Shown here one piece after another: positions 1 through 8,822 of a stretch of 64,000 nucleotides of DNA (positions are counted from its first letter, which is position 1; the number at the start of each line of letters is the position of its first letter). Made by a program: the position numbers and the translations under genes. The notes under the pieces were generated by a model. The model did no database searches, was not told where the DNA came from, and was given only the letters and a program-made list of their open reading frames with translations. This DNA is from an uncultured Bacteroidota bacterium (lineage in GTDB: Bacteria; Bacteroidota; Bacteroidia; Flavobacteriales; Flavobacteriaceae): positions 124,001 to 188,000 of the forward strand of contig CACPQA010000001.1 in assembly GCA_902635965.1 (NCBI GenBank). The letters are read 5' to 3'.

Positions 1-2428
1 CTTTTTTATTTTCAAATGTTCTAATTACAACGTCATTTTTAAGAATTGAAATTTTCACATCAAGGGTATCAAAACCTTTCGGAATGAAATAGTCAATTTC
101 CATACCAGGTAATGGGTTTTGACCTAAATTTTTCTTTACACTTTTTTCAATATATCCCCCAATAAATCTTTTAACTTTACTTTCAGTAATGATTTTAGGC
201 TCTTTTGGTACATTTAATTCTTGTAAAGGAGATAGGTTGTCTAAAATCCAAAAAGACCTACCTGCGGTGGCTGCAATTAAATCATTATTTCTAATAAAAA
301 GGTCATTAATTGGCACTACTGGAAAATTTAGTTGAAGATTTTCCCACGTTTCACCATCATTTTTTGAGACAAAAAATCCAGTTTCGGTGCCCGCGTACAA
401 AAGTCCATTGACTTTTTTATCTGCTCTAACTACTCTCACAAAGTTGTTTTCTCCATCTATTCCGTTTGAAATGAGCTTCCAATTTTTCCCAAAGTCTTCG
501 GTTTTATATATATAAGGATTCATATCCATAAACTTGTATCTCATCACTGTTATGTAAGCTTTTCCTTCTTTGAACTCAGACAAATCAATGGAATTTATAA
601 TCCCTGGTTTTAGTCCTCTAGGAGTAATATTCACCCAATCCTTTCCGCCGTTTCTGGTTAGGTGAACAAGACCATCGTCGGTACCAACCCAAATTACATC
701 ATCGTCTCTCTTTGATATAGCTAAGCTCATTATTGTATTGTAATTTTCACCTCCTGCAGCTTCGTTTGTAAAAGGAGTACCACCCTCACCGTGTTTATTT
801 TTTTCATTTCTAGTTAAATCACCACTAATTATTTCCCAACTATTTCCCTTGTCTGTAGACTTAAATACAACATTTCCTGCATGATAAAGTATGTTTGAAT
901 CTTGAGGAGACGTCAAAATTGGTGCATTCCAATTAAATCTATATTTAAAATTCTTTGGCACATTTCCAAGTGAAAGTTCAGGATACTCTTTTATTTGTTT
1001 TGAGACGCCTGTTTCTCTATCCCATTTTTCAATAATACCCTGGTAACATCCTCCATAAACAATTTTTGGATTATCGTCATTAAATGCTAGAAAAGCGCTT
1101 TCACATCCAGCTACTGAATACCAATCTTTCCAACTAATTCCTGTTCCATATGTTCTGCTTTTAATTCCAATAGCTGAGTTGTCTTGTTGACCACCGTAAA
1201 TGTGATATGGAGTTTGGGAATCTGCTATCACACGGTAAAATTGAGAAGTTGGCTGATTTTTTTGAGAACTCCAACTTCTTCCTGCATCGGTTGAGATGTT
1301 GGCTCCTCCATCATTTGAATTGATAATTATTTTATTATTATTTGGATTAATCCATAAATGATGATTATCACCGTGTGGTGTCTCAACTTTTTTAAAGGAC
1401 TTTCCACCATCAATTGATTTCATAACAGGAGCATTTAATACATATACTGTATTTTCATCTTGGGGGTCTGCAAAAACCTCCATATAATACCATGAGCGAG
1501 TAATATTAATTCTCTCATTGTTTATTAATTTCCAGTTTTCCCCCTTGTCAGTTGATTTGTATAATCCACTTTTTTCACCCTCTGCTTCTAAAATAACGTA
1601 AACTAAATTTGGATTAGCTCTAGATACGGAAATACCAGATTTTCCAAATTCTTTTGGGAAACCGTTTTTTAACTTAATCCAACTTTCTCCTCCATCAGAT
1701 GATTTATAAATTCCTGAATTTTTTCCTCCTGATCTTATTTGCCACGGCGTTCGAGAATGTTCCCACATAGAAGCATAAATTATTCTCGGATTAGTCATAT
1801 CTATGCTTATAGACGAGGCACCTACGTTTTGATTAACATATAAAACTTTTTTCCAGGTATTACCTCCATCGATGGTTTTAAAAACACCTCTGTCTTTGGA
1901 AGGTCCATATTGAGAACCCTGAGCAGAAACAAAAATTATTTTAGGATCTTCAGGATGAATTATAACATCTGAAATATGGTAGGTGTTTTCCAGTCCTTTG
2001 TGATCCCATGTAATCCCTGCATCTGTTGAAATGTAAACACCATCTCCCATTGATGTCATAACACCTCTTGCAGCATGCTCTCCCATACCAACAACAACAA
2101 TATTCTCGTCGGCTTCAGAAACAGATATCGCACCTACTGTACCAGTCTTGAAAAACCCGTCAGAAATATTTTTCCAATTAATTCCATAATCTTCCGATTT
2201 CCAAACACCACCCCCAGTACTTCCCATATAAAAAACATTTTCTTTTTTAATCAATCCACAAGAAGCAACACTTCTTCCACCTCGAAATGGGCCAATATTT
2301 CGCCATGACAAATTATTGTGGGTCACTTTTTCAATGCTTATTTTTTGTATGTTTTTCTTTCTTTGGGAAAAAGAATTAAATGAAAATATGAATATAAGTA
2401 TTAGAAGCGTATAATTATTATTTGACAT
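1..2428 (-). CDS. Sortilin/VPS10-type BNR-repeat exported protein (3' end outside window)
   Basis: Read on the minus strand from ATG at 2428. It stays open to the window edge, so about 809 N-terminal residues are visible and the C-terminus is missing. Residues 1-22 form a signal peptide (hydrophobic LLILIFIFSF, then SFSQ). From about residue 77 onward there are at least ten Asp-box/BNR motifs of the form S/T-x-D-x-G-x-T/S-W (for example KSEDYGINW, KTIDGGNTW, KSSDGGESW, KSTDKGNSW). This is the pattern of the large 'glycosyl hydrolase, sortilin-like' beta-propeller proteins common in Bacteroidota, which usually exceed 1000 residues. Such Asp boxes do not prove glycosidase activity, and the real function is unknown. 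The missing C-terminus is where a type IX secretion signal would be found. The neighbouring esterase is divergent. Confidence 0.85.
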   Translation of the reverse strand, partial: MSNNNYTLLILIFIFSFNSFSQRKKNIQKISIEKVTHNNLSWRNIGPFRGGRSVASCGLIKKENVFYMGSTGGGVWKSEDYGINWKNISDGFFKTGTVGAISVSEADENIVVVGMGEHAARGVMTSMGDGVYISTDAGITWDHKGLENTYHISDVIIHPEDPKIIFVSAQGSQYGPSKDRGVFKTIDGGNTWKKVLYVNQNVGASSISIDMTNPRIIYASMWEHSRTPWQIRSGGKNSGIYKSSDGGESWIKLKNGFPKEFGKSGISVSRANPNLVYVILEAEGEKSGLYKSTDKGENWKLINNERINITRSWYYMEVFADPQDENTVYVLNAPVMKSIDGGKSFKKVETPHGDNHHLWINPNNNKIIINSNDGGANISTDAGRSWSSQKNQPTSQFYRVIADSQTPYHIYGGQQDNSAIGIKSRTYGTGISWKDWYSVAGCESAFLAFNDDNPKIVYGGCYQGIIEKWDRETGVSKQIKEYPELSLGNVPKNFKYRFNWNAPILTSPQDSNILYHAGNVVFKSTDKGNSWEIISGDLTRNEKNKHGEGGTPFTNEAAGGENYNTIMSLAISKRDDDVIWVGTDDGLVHLTRNGGKDWVNITPRGLKPGIINSIDLSEFKEGKAYITVMRYKFMDMNPYIYKTEDFGKNWKLISNGIDGENNFVRVVRADKKVNGLLYAGTETGFFVSKNDGETWENLQLNFPVVPINDLFIRNNDLIAATAGRSFWILDNLSPLQELNVPKEPKIITESKVKRFIGGYIEKSVKKNLGQNPLPGMEIDYFIPKGFDTLDVKISILKNDVVIRTFENKK

Positions 2429-2492
2429 TTCAGTAGAAAGGTTTATTTAAATGATATTTGATAAGTTTGTAATAAATAAAAATAAATAAAAA

Positions 2493-4217
2493 ATGAATAA
2501 ATTTAAGTATTTATTGTTGGTATTCATTTTAATTTTTAAAGGATGTATATCAGAAAGAGACAGGAGTTTTATTAATGTTAGTTATTCAAATGATTTAGCA
2601 ACAGAAGACGGATTCGATGGAAGACTATTGCTAATGTTTAGTAAAAATCTAAAACCTGAACCAAGATTCCAAATTAACGATAGTAAAAACACAGGAATTA
2701 TTGTTGGCATTGATGTGGAAAATTGGAAGCCTGGAGAATTAATAAAATTTAATCCAAATTTGTTGGCATATCCGATTAATAAACTTGAAGATTTGCCTGA
2801 CGGTGAGTATTTTATTCAAGCACTTCTACATAAATACGATACTTTTAAAATGGCAACTGGATTTGAATTAAAGTTGCCAATGGATCAAGGTGAGGGCCAA
2901 AAGTGGAATATTAGTCCCAAAAATTTGTACAGCGAACCCAGAAAAATAAAAATTCAAAAGAAAACAAGCTCTGTAGAAATTGTTTTAAATAGTGAAATTC
3001 CAGAGATAGAACCGAGTAAAGATTCTAAGTACATTAAACATGTTAAAATTCAAAGTGAATTGCTTTCTGAATTTTGGGGAAGACCAATGTTCTTACAAGC
3101 AAATGTTTTATTGCCTAAAAATTTTAAAAAGACAGGTTTAAAAAAATATCCTCTCATGATTTTCCATGGTCACTATCCTAATACATTTAGAGGATTTAGG
3201 AATAAGCCTCCGGATGCTCCAATGAATGATTCTATATTCAATGAAAGATTTGGTATCACCGGATACAAGTTTATTCAAGAAAGAGAGGCATATGATTTTT
3301 ACAACAAATGGCTTTCAGAAAGTTTTCCAAGATTTATGATTATTGAAATTCAACACCAAAATCCTTATTATGATGATTCTTATGCCGTCAATTCTGCAAA
3401 CTTAGGGCCTTATGGTGATGCCATAACATATGAGTTGATTCCACATATTGAAAAATTATTTGATGGCATAGGTGAGGGCTGGGGTAGATTTCTATATGGT
3501 GGTTCTACAGGTGGTTGGGAGGCTTTAGCGGCTCAAGTATTTTATCCCAAGGAATATAATGGATGCTTCGCGGCTTGCCCAGACCCCATAGATTTTAGAG
3601 CTTTTACAATTGTTGATATCTACAAGGACGAAAATGCTTATTACGATGAAGGAGAATTCACCAGGAATTTAAGACCTGGAATTAGAGACGGGATTGGTAG
3701 AATTAAGGCTTATTTAAAAGATATAAATAGAAGAGAATATATTCTTGGTAATAATAGCAGGTCAGGGGATCAGTGGGATATTTGGCAAGCAGTTTATTCT
3801 CCAGTAGGCGAAAATGGATACCCGAAGCCTATTTGGGACAAACTTACCGGTGAAATTGATAAAGATGTTGCTAGTTATTGGAAAGAAAACTATGACCTCA
3901 GGTATATTATGGAAAGAGATTGGAGCAAAATAGGTATGGATTTAAAAGGAAAAATAAATATTTATTGTGGTGACATGGATAATTATTATTTGAATAACGC
4001 CGTGGTTTTAACTGAAAAGTTTTTAAAAGAAACTAAAAATCCTTATTATGGAGGTGAAGTGGATTATGGAAATGGAGCTGAACATTGTTGGAACGGAGAT
4101 CAACAAAATCCCAATCATATTTCAAGATTACGATACAACACCATGTATCTTAACAAAATAAAAAAAAGATTAAAATTAACGGCTCCGAGAAATAATAATC
4201 TCATTAATTGGGACTAA
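2493..4217 (+). CDS. Alpha/beta-hydrolase-fold lipoprotein, putative esterase
   Basis: 574 residues. The N-terminus has a hydrophobic stretch ending in FKGC, so Cys18 is a probable lipidation site and the protein would be envelope-anchored. The C-terminal two thirds look like an esterase-D/feruloyl-esterase type alpha/beta hydrolase: a strand near residues 218-226 (KKYPLMIFHGH), the nucleophile elbow GGSTGG with Ser338, a later GDMDN segment that could supply the acid, and an AEHCWNGD segment that could supply the catalytic His. The N-terminal 170 residues look like a beta-rich accessory domain. The family is found in Bacteroidota as an 'alpha/beta hydrolase-fold protein'; the substrate cannot be read from sequence. 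The gene is divergent from the BNR protein and single, with a 106-base gap before the ExbB operon. Confidence 0.75.
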   Translation: MNKFKYLLLVFILIFKGCISERDRSFINVSYSNDLATEDGFDGRLLLMFSKNLKPEPRFQINDSKNTGIIVGIDVENWKPGELIKFNPNLLAYPINKLEDLPDGEYFIQALLHKYDTFKMATGFELKLPMDQGEGQKWNISPKNLYSEPRKIKIQKKTSSVEIVLNSEIPEIEPSKDSKYIKHVKIQSELLSEFWGRPMFLQANVLLPKNFKKTGLKKYPLMIFHGHYPNTFRGFRNKPPDAPMNDSIFNERFGITGYKFIQEREAYDFYNKWLSESFPRFMIIEIQHQNPYYDDSYAVNSANLGPYGDAITYELIPHIEKLFDGIGEGWGRFLYGGSTGGWEALAAQVFYPKEYNGCFAACPDPIDFRAFTIVDIYKDENAYYDEGEFTRNLRPGIRDGIGRIKAYLKDINRREYILGNNSRSGDQWDIWQAVYSPVGENGYPKPIWDKLTGEIDKDVASYWKENYDLRYIMERDWSKIGMDLKGKINIYCGDMDNYYLNNAVVLTEKFLKETKNPYYGGEVDYGNGAEHCWNGDQQNPNHISRLRYNTMYLNKIKKRLKLTAPRNNNLINWD

Positions 4218-4323
4218 TTTTTTTATTTTTAAATAATTTTGTTTGATTTTGTAATTCTCAAGCAATATTAAAACATATTTTTTTTATATTTAGCCCTCAA
4301 ATTATTAGATAAAAAAATATTTC

Positions 4324-5091
4324 ATGAAAAAGTCAATAGTTTTATTAGTTGGATTTTTATTATCACTCAGTTTTTCAAACCAAGCTTATTCTGCGGTTGG
4401 TTATAATTTAAGTACAGCAATTATTCAAGATAGCGAAGAAATGGAAGTAACCGAGGAATCAACTTCTTTTACTCAAGAACTTAAAAAACGTTTCATAGAA
4501 GGTGGACCAAGCTTTATGGGCATTGTTTTAATTTGTTTGATTTTGGGACTTGCCATTTCGATTGAAAGAATAATATTTTTAAACCTAGCTTCAACCAACA
4601 CAAAAAAATTAACTGAGGGCGTAGAAGAAGCTCTTTCTAGCGGTGGTGTAGGTGCAGCTAAAGAATTATGTAGAAATACCAAAGGTCCTGTTGCTTCTAT
4701 ATTTTACCAAGGTTTGGATAGAGCCGATGAAAGTATTGAAAGTGCGGAAAAAGCAGTTATTGCTTACGGAGGTGTTCAAATGGGTCAATTAGAAAAAAAT
4801 GTTTCTTGGATTTCTTTGTTTATTGCTTTAGCTCCTATGCTTGGTTTTATGGGAACTGTTATAGGTATGATTCAAGCATTTGATAAAATCGAAGCTGCTG
4901 GTGATATGCAACCTTCGTTGGTTGCTGGGGGAATTAAAGTGGCCCTATTAACAACTGTATTTGGTCTTATAGTTGCAATAATACTTCAGGTATTCTACAA
5001 CTATATTATTGCAAAAATTGATGCAATTGTAAATGATATGGAAGACGCTTCCATTTCTCTTGTAGATATATTGGTTGCTAATAAAAAATAG
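4324..5091 (+). CDS. exbB: MotA/TolQ/ExbB proton-channel family protein
   Basis: 255 residues. An N-terminal signal-like segment (residues 1-24) is followed by an acidic linker and three membrane segments near 63-83, 160-182 and 205-227. The second and third carry the family signature (IALAPMLGFMGTVIGMIQAF, then a small-residue-rich helix ending in a polar loop). In an ExbB-ExbD motor this protein forms the inner-membrane proton channel that energises outer-membrane processes through TonB-type proteins. It starts an operon: the next gene begins 4 bases after its stop, followed by two ExbD genes and a PorT-like barrel. An ExbB with an extra N-terminal periplasmic segment is common in Bacteroidota. 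No TonB is encoded next to it. Confidence 0.88.
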   Translation: MKKSIVLLVGFLLSLSFSNQAYSAVGYNLSTAIIQDSEEMEVTEESTSFTQELKKRFIEGGPSFMGIVLICLILGLAISIERIIFLNLASTNTKKLTEGVEEALSSGGVGAAKELCRNTKGPVASIFYQGLDRADESIESAEKAVIAYGGVQMGQLEKNVSWISLFIALAPMLGFMGTVIGMIQAFDKIEAAGDMQPSLVAGGIKVALLTTVFGLIVAIILQVFYNYIIAKIDAIVNDMEDASISLVDILVANKK

Positions 5092-5095
5092 TTTA

Positions 5096-5542
5096 ATGAA
5101 TTTTCAATTAATAGTTAAGGTTTTTTCTGCAATACTGGGTCTATCAGGGGCAGTTTGTTTATTTATCGTGATGGGATCAGGTGACGAGGCGATTAAAATG
5201 AATGCTTCACAGGGAGATTTTTCAACTGTTGGTCCATTAATTTCAATAGCTCAGGTTACACTTATTTTAACTATAGCAGCAACCTTAATATTTTCTTTAA
5301 AGGCCCTATTTGCGAACACAGAAAAATTAAAGAAAGCTTTGATCTTTATTGGCATTTTTATATTTATTGTTGGTGTAGCTTACATTTCGTCAAGTGGTGT
5401 TGAAACTCCTTTGAAAGATGGTAAATACTTGTCAGAATCAGGTTCTAGATGGGTTGAAACTGGGATAAGAACATTTTATATATTATCAATCAGCGCTATA
5501 CTATCTATGGTATTCTCTGGCGTTAAAAGATTAATAAAATAA
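5096..5542 (+). CDS. Four-TM membrane protein of the ExbB/ExbD operon
   Basis: I do not recognise a named family. The likely start is ATG at 5096 (MNFQLIVK), because an upstream ATG at 5075 would overlap the end of exbB. The 148-residue product has four hydrophobic segments (about 5-25, 46-68, 78-98 and 122-143) and little else, with a short hydrophilic loop containing GSGDEAIKMN between the first two. It sits 4 bases after exbB and 4 bases before exbD, so it is almost certainly co-translated with the motor. That position is suggestive of an accessory subunit, but this is an inference from context only. Confidence 0.75.
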   Translation: MNFQLIVKVFSAILGLSGAVCLFIVMGSGDEAIKMNASQGDFSTVGPLISIAQVTLILTIAATLIFSLKALFANTEKLKKALIFIGIFIFIVGVAYISSSGVETPLKDGKYLSESGSRWVETGIRTFYILSISAILSMVFSGVKRLIK

Positions 5543-5546
5543 TTTT

Positions 5547-6170
5547 ATGGCTAGAAGAGCTGCACCTGAGGTTAACGCCGGCTCAATGGCCGACATAGCT
5601 TTTTTATTACTGATTTTTTTCCTTGTCACTACAACTATAGAAACTGATTCAGGAATAAACAGAAAGCTACCTCCCACAGACGAAATTGAAGATCCACCAA
5701 TTATTAAAGAGAGAAATATTTTTACAGTGGTGGTCAATAAAGATAACAGGTTGCTTGTTGAAGAAGAGTTGATGAATATTAAAGACTTAAGAAATTCTGC
5801 TATTGAATTTTTAGACAATGGCGGAGGCAAGGGTGACGAAGCTTGTTCATATTGTCAGGGAGATAGAAATCCAAAATCTTCTGATAATCCAGAAAAAGCA
5901 ATTATATCTCTTAAAAATGATAGACAAACCTCATACAAGGCGTATATAGCTGTCCAAAATGAACTAGTAGCAGCTTACAATGATCTTAGAGATAGAGAAT
6001 TTAGCAGAATTTATCCTATGGTCGGATTAAGTTTTATTGATGCCCAAAAAAGATATAGTGACCCCAGAACATCTTTAGATGATAAACAAAGACTCAAACC
6101 TCTTCTTGACTCAATAAAAGCAATGTATCCTCAAAAATTATCTGAGGCCGAGCCAAGTAAAACAAATTAA
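5547..6170 (+). CDS. exbD: ExbD-type biopolymer transport protein, first copy
   Basis: 207 residues. A short basic N-terminus is followed by one membrane helix (about 14-32) with the invariant proton-relay Asp15 in SMADIAFLLLIFFLV, then a periplasmic domain starting with the family's LPP segment. ExbD pairs with ExbB to convert proton flow into mechanical work in the envelope. The periplasmic part is longer than in classical ExbD (about 140 residues). It holds a Cys-x-x-Cys (ACSYC) next to a charged stretch and a C-terminal helical extension. The gene starts 4 bases after the four-TM protein and is followed 9 bases later by a second ExbD. The CxxC could bind metal or form a disulphide; nothing in the sequence decides which. 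Confidence 0.88.
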   Translation: MARRAAPEVNAGSMADIAFLLLIFFLVTTTIETDSGINRKLPPTDEIEDPPIIKERNIFTVVVNKDNRLLVEEELMNIKDLRNSAIEFLDNGGGKGDEACSYCQGDRNPKSSDNPEKAIISLKNDRQTSYKAYIAVQNELVAAYNDLRDREFSRIYPMVGLSFIDAQKRYSDPRTSLDDKQRLKPLLDSIKAMYPQKLSEAEPSKTN

Positions 6171-6179
6171 TATTTTAAT

Positions 6180-6659
6180 ATGTCTAAATTCAAAAAAAAT
6201 AAAAAGGGACTTCCTGCAATATCCACAGCATCACTTCCAGACATTGTATTTATGCTTTTGTTTTTTTTCATGGTTGCTACCGTTATGAGAGATAGTACCT
6301 TGATGGTTAAAAATACTTTGCCTGCAGCAGATCAAGTGCAAAAGCTTGACAAGAAGGATCGTGTGATGTATATATATGCTGGTAAGCCATCAATAAGGTA
6401 TCAAGAAAAATATGGTACACAAGCAAGAATTCAATTAAATGATAAATTCGCAACTGTTAATGATGTAGCCGCTTTTGTTTTGGCTGAAAGGGCTTCGAAG
6501 AGACAAGAACTTCAAAATGTTTTGACAACTGCACTAAAAGTTGACGGAGAAACAAATATGGGGTTAATTTCAGACATAAAACAAGAATTGAGAAAAGTAA
6601 ATGCGCTAAAGATTAATTATACTACTAGAGTAGGCGATTACTCTCAAAATTTAGAATAG
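6180..6659 (+). CDS. exbD: ExbD-type biopolymer transport protein, second copy
   Basis: 159 residues. A lysine-rich N-terminus is followed by one TM helix with the conserved Asp21 (SLPDIVFMLLFFFMV), then a periplasmic region with the LPAADQV segment. The C-terminal half (VNDVAAFV...INYTTRVGDY) fits the compact ExbD fold. It differs clearly from the upstream copy, so the operon encodes a heterologous ExbD pair, as is usual in Flavobacteriia. It is 9 bases downstream of the first exbD and 33 bases upstream of the PorT-like gene, consistent with one transcript. Confidence 0.88.
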   Translation: MSKFKKNKKGLPAISTASLPDIVFMLLFFFMVATVMRDSTLMVKNTLPAADQVQKLDKKDRVMYIYAGKPSIRYQEKYGTQARIQLNDKFATVNDVAAFVLAERASKRQELQNVLTTALKVDGETNMGLISDIKQELRKVNALKINYTTRVGDYSQNLE

Positions 6660-6692
6660 TCTTCACAACCAGTAAATTCTTGAATATCGCCG

Positions 6693-7340
6693 ATGAGATT
6701 AAAGTTACTAATATCACTTTTTTTAGTCAACTTATTAAATAGCCAAGAAAACAATAATTTAAACTATAAAGAAGATCAAATCTACATTAATTTTAACTTC
6801 GATTTTCAGTTAAGAAACATAGAAGGTTATCAACAGAATGGTTTTTCCAGGAGTTTTAATAGTGGATTGCTAAAAGACATTTCTTTAAATAAAAAAGGGA
6901 ATAAAGCCATAGCTATTGGATTAGGTTATGGTTATACGAGATTAGTAAATAATCTTGATATAGGACAAGATTCAAGTTTTATTATAGAAAGTGACTCCAA
7001 CTTAAGGAATAGAATTTCCTATCACTCAGTTCAGTTTCCATTAGAAATAAGACTTAGAACATCTACGGCTGAAAGTTTTGAATTTTGGAGAGTTTACCTA
7101 GGCTATAGGATAAACTACAATTTTTTAGCGAAATACAAACCTTTTTTTGGAAGAAAGACTACCCTGAATAATTATGTAAGCGATTTTTCACAGTGTCTGT
7201 CATTATCATTAGGGTTCAACACTTGGAATATAAGATTTGAAACAGGTATTTCACCAATAATAAAAATTTCATCAAACTCTAAAATCCCTAATAAAGATTT
7301 TTTGATTTCAAGTGTTGGACTTGTTTTTTATTTATTATAA
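6693..7340 (+). CDS. PorT-like outer-membrane beta-barrel protein
   Basis: 215 residues with a short signal peptide (MRLKLLISLFLVNLLNSQ). The mature part consists of alternating hydrophobic/polar strands (IYINFNFDFQLRNI, AIAIGLGYGYTRL, VYLGYRINYNF, LSLSLGFNTW, FETGISPIIKI) and ends in an aromatic strand SVGLVFYLL, as expected for a barrel closing strand. In Flavobacteriia the gene after an exbB-exbD-exbD run is often annotated as PorT/SprT-like, a type IX secretion component. I infer that identity from context and barrel character; another small outer-membrane barrel is possible. It overlaps the 3' end of the convergent rpoN by 6 bases. Confidence 0.6.
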   Translation: MRLKLLISLFLVNLLNSQENNNLNYKEDQIYINFNFDFQLRNIEGYQQNGFSRSFNSGLLKDISLNKKGNKAIAIGLGYGYTRLVNNLDIGQDSSFIIESDSNLRNRISYHSVQFPLEIRLRTSTAESFEFWRVYLGYRINYNFLAKYKPFFGRKTTLNNYVSDFSQCLSLSLGFNTWNIRFETGISPIIKISSNSKIPNKDFLISSVGLVFYLL

Positions 7341-8780
7341 TTCTCTTCTCAATCTGGCAACTGGAAAATTTAATTGTTCTCTGTATTTCGCAACAGTTCT
7401 TCTAGCTAAAGAATACCCTCTTTTTGAAAGTTCTATTGATAGAGCCATATCCGAAAAAGGATTATTTTTATTTTCACCTTCAATTAGTGATTCGAGAATA
7501 TTCTTAATTTCAAAACTGGAAACCTCATCTCCTTCTAGATTCTTCAAAGATTCAGAAAAAAATTTTTTTAATAAAAAAGTACCGTAGGGAGTTTCTATAT
7601 ATTTACTGTTGGCAACTCTAGAAACTGTAGAAATATCCATATTTGTTTTTTCTGCAATATCTCTTAAGATCATAGGTTTTAATTTTTTTTCGTCTCCTGA
7701 TAAAAAATAGTCTCTCTGAAATTTAATTATTGCATCTATTGTCAAACTCAGTGTTTGGTGTCTTTGTGTTATCGCATCAATAAACCATTTAGCTGCATCT
7801 AGCTTCTGTTTTATAAACTGAACTGTGTCTTTTTGAGCTTTTGACTTTGTTTTTGAACTTTGGTAACCTTTTAGCATTTCTTTGTAGTTTTCTGATATAT
7901 GCAAGTCTGGAGCATTTCTTCTGTTTAAATTTACACTAATATGGTTCTCATTGACGTTTAAAATAAAATCCGGAACGATATGATTGTTTTCTGTAAATGA
8001 TGAAATAGATCCTCCTGGTTTAGGATTTAATTTTTCGATCTCATTTAATCCTTTTTTCAGTAAATCTTGATCTAGATTAAATTTCTCTTGCATTTTTTTG
8101 AAATGTTTTTTTGAAAATAAATCAAAACCTTCATCAATTATTTTTGATGCAATAGAAACATCGTCTGATTTTGGTTTTCTTTTTAATTGTATAGATAGAC
8201 ATTCTTGGAGATTTCTAGATGCAATTCCTGGAGGTTCTAAATTTTGTATTATAGCTAGTACATTTTCAATTTCCATTGAGCTAATAATTTCATTTTGAGT
8301 AAATGCTATATCGTCAACTAATTCGTCAACTGAACGGCTTAAGTAACCACTTTCGTCAATGCTGCCAATTATAAATTCGGAAATAACTTTTTCTTTCTCA
8401 GTAAGGATCAAAACATTCGTTTGATTTTTCAAATTTTCATGTAAACTAGTATGACTAGAGATTGGTGTATTTTTTTCCTCATCTTCTGAACTATAGTTAT
8501 ATGAATTAAGTTTATATGAAGGTATTTCGTCATCACTTAAATAAGTTTCAAGATCCATATCGGAATTTTCAGAATAATTCTCAGAAAAATCTACTTCCTC
8601 TTGATTATCAAAATCAGAAGTTGGTTCTTGAACGCCACTTTCAAGTGCAGGGTTTTCCTCAATCTCGTTTTTAATTCTTTGTTCAAAATCTAGTGTGGGT
8701 AATTGAATTAACTTCATCAACTTAATTTGTTGAGGAGATAGCTTTTGAGATAGTTTAAAAGTTAGATTTTGTTTAAGCAT
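7335..8780 (-). CDS. rpoN: RNA polymerase sigma-54 factor
   Basis: 481 residues, the normal length. The N-terminal activator-interaction region is present (LKQNLTFKLSQKLSPQQIKL, residues 2-21), then an acidic linker (about 45-115), a core-binding region, and the diagnostic RpoN box ARRTVAKYRE at residues 459-468 near the C-terminus. Sigma-54 directs polymerase to -24/-12 promoters and needs AAA+ activators; none is encoded next to it. The gene is transcribed after asnS with a 42-base gap. That gap holds a TAATTTTG sequence (8807-8814, minus strand), so it could have its own promoter or be read through from asnS. Confidence 0.95.
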   Translation of the reverse strand: MLKQNLTFKLSQKLSPQQIKLMKLIQLPTLDFEQRIKNEIEENPALESGVQEPTSDFDNQEEVDFSENYSENSDMDLETYLSDDEIPSYKLNSYNYSSEDEEKNTPISSHTSLHENLKNQTNVLILTEKEKVISEFIIGSIDESGYLSRSVDELVDDIAFTQNEIISSMEIENVLAIIQNLEPPGIASRNLQECLSIQLKRKPKSDDVSIASKIIDEGFDLFSKKHFKKMQEKFNLDQDLLKKGLNEIEKLNPKPGGSISSFTENNHIVPDFILNVNENHISVNLNRRNAPDLHISENYKEMLKGYQSSKTKSKAQKDTVQFIKQKLDAAKWFIDAITQRHQTLSLTIDAIIKFQRDYFLSGDEKKLKPMILRDIAEKTNMDISTVSRVANSKYIETPYGTFLLKKFFSESLKNLEGDEVSSFEIKNILESLIEGENKNNPFSDMALSIELSKRGYSLARRTVAKYREQLNFPVARLRREL

Positions 8781-8822
8781 ATATCTAAAAATATCACTTG
8801 CTATAGCAAAATTAGTATTTCT

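Noticed and set aside
5830-5865. CxxC of the first ExbD as a unique innovation
   Set aside because: I believe similar segments occur in other Flavobacteriia ExbD proteins, so it is lineage-typical rather than new.
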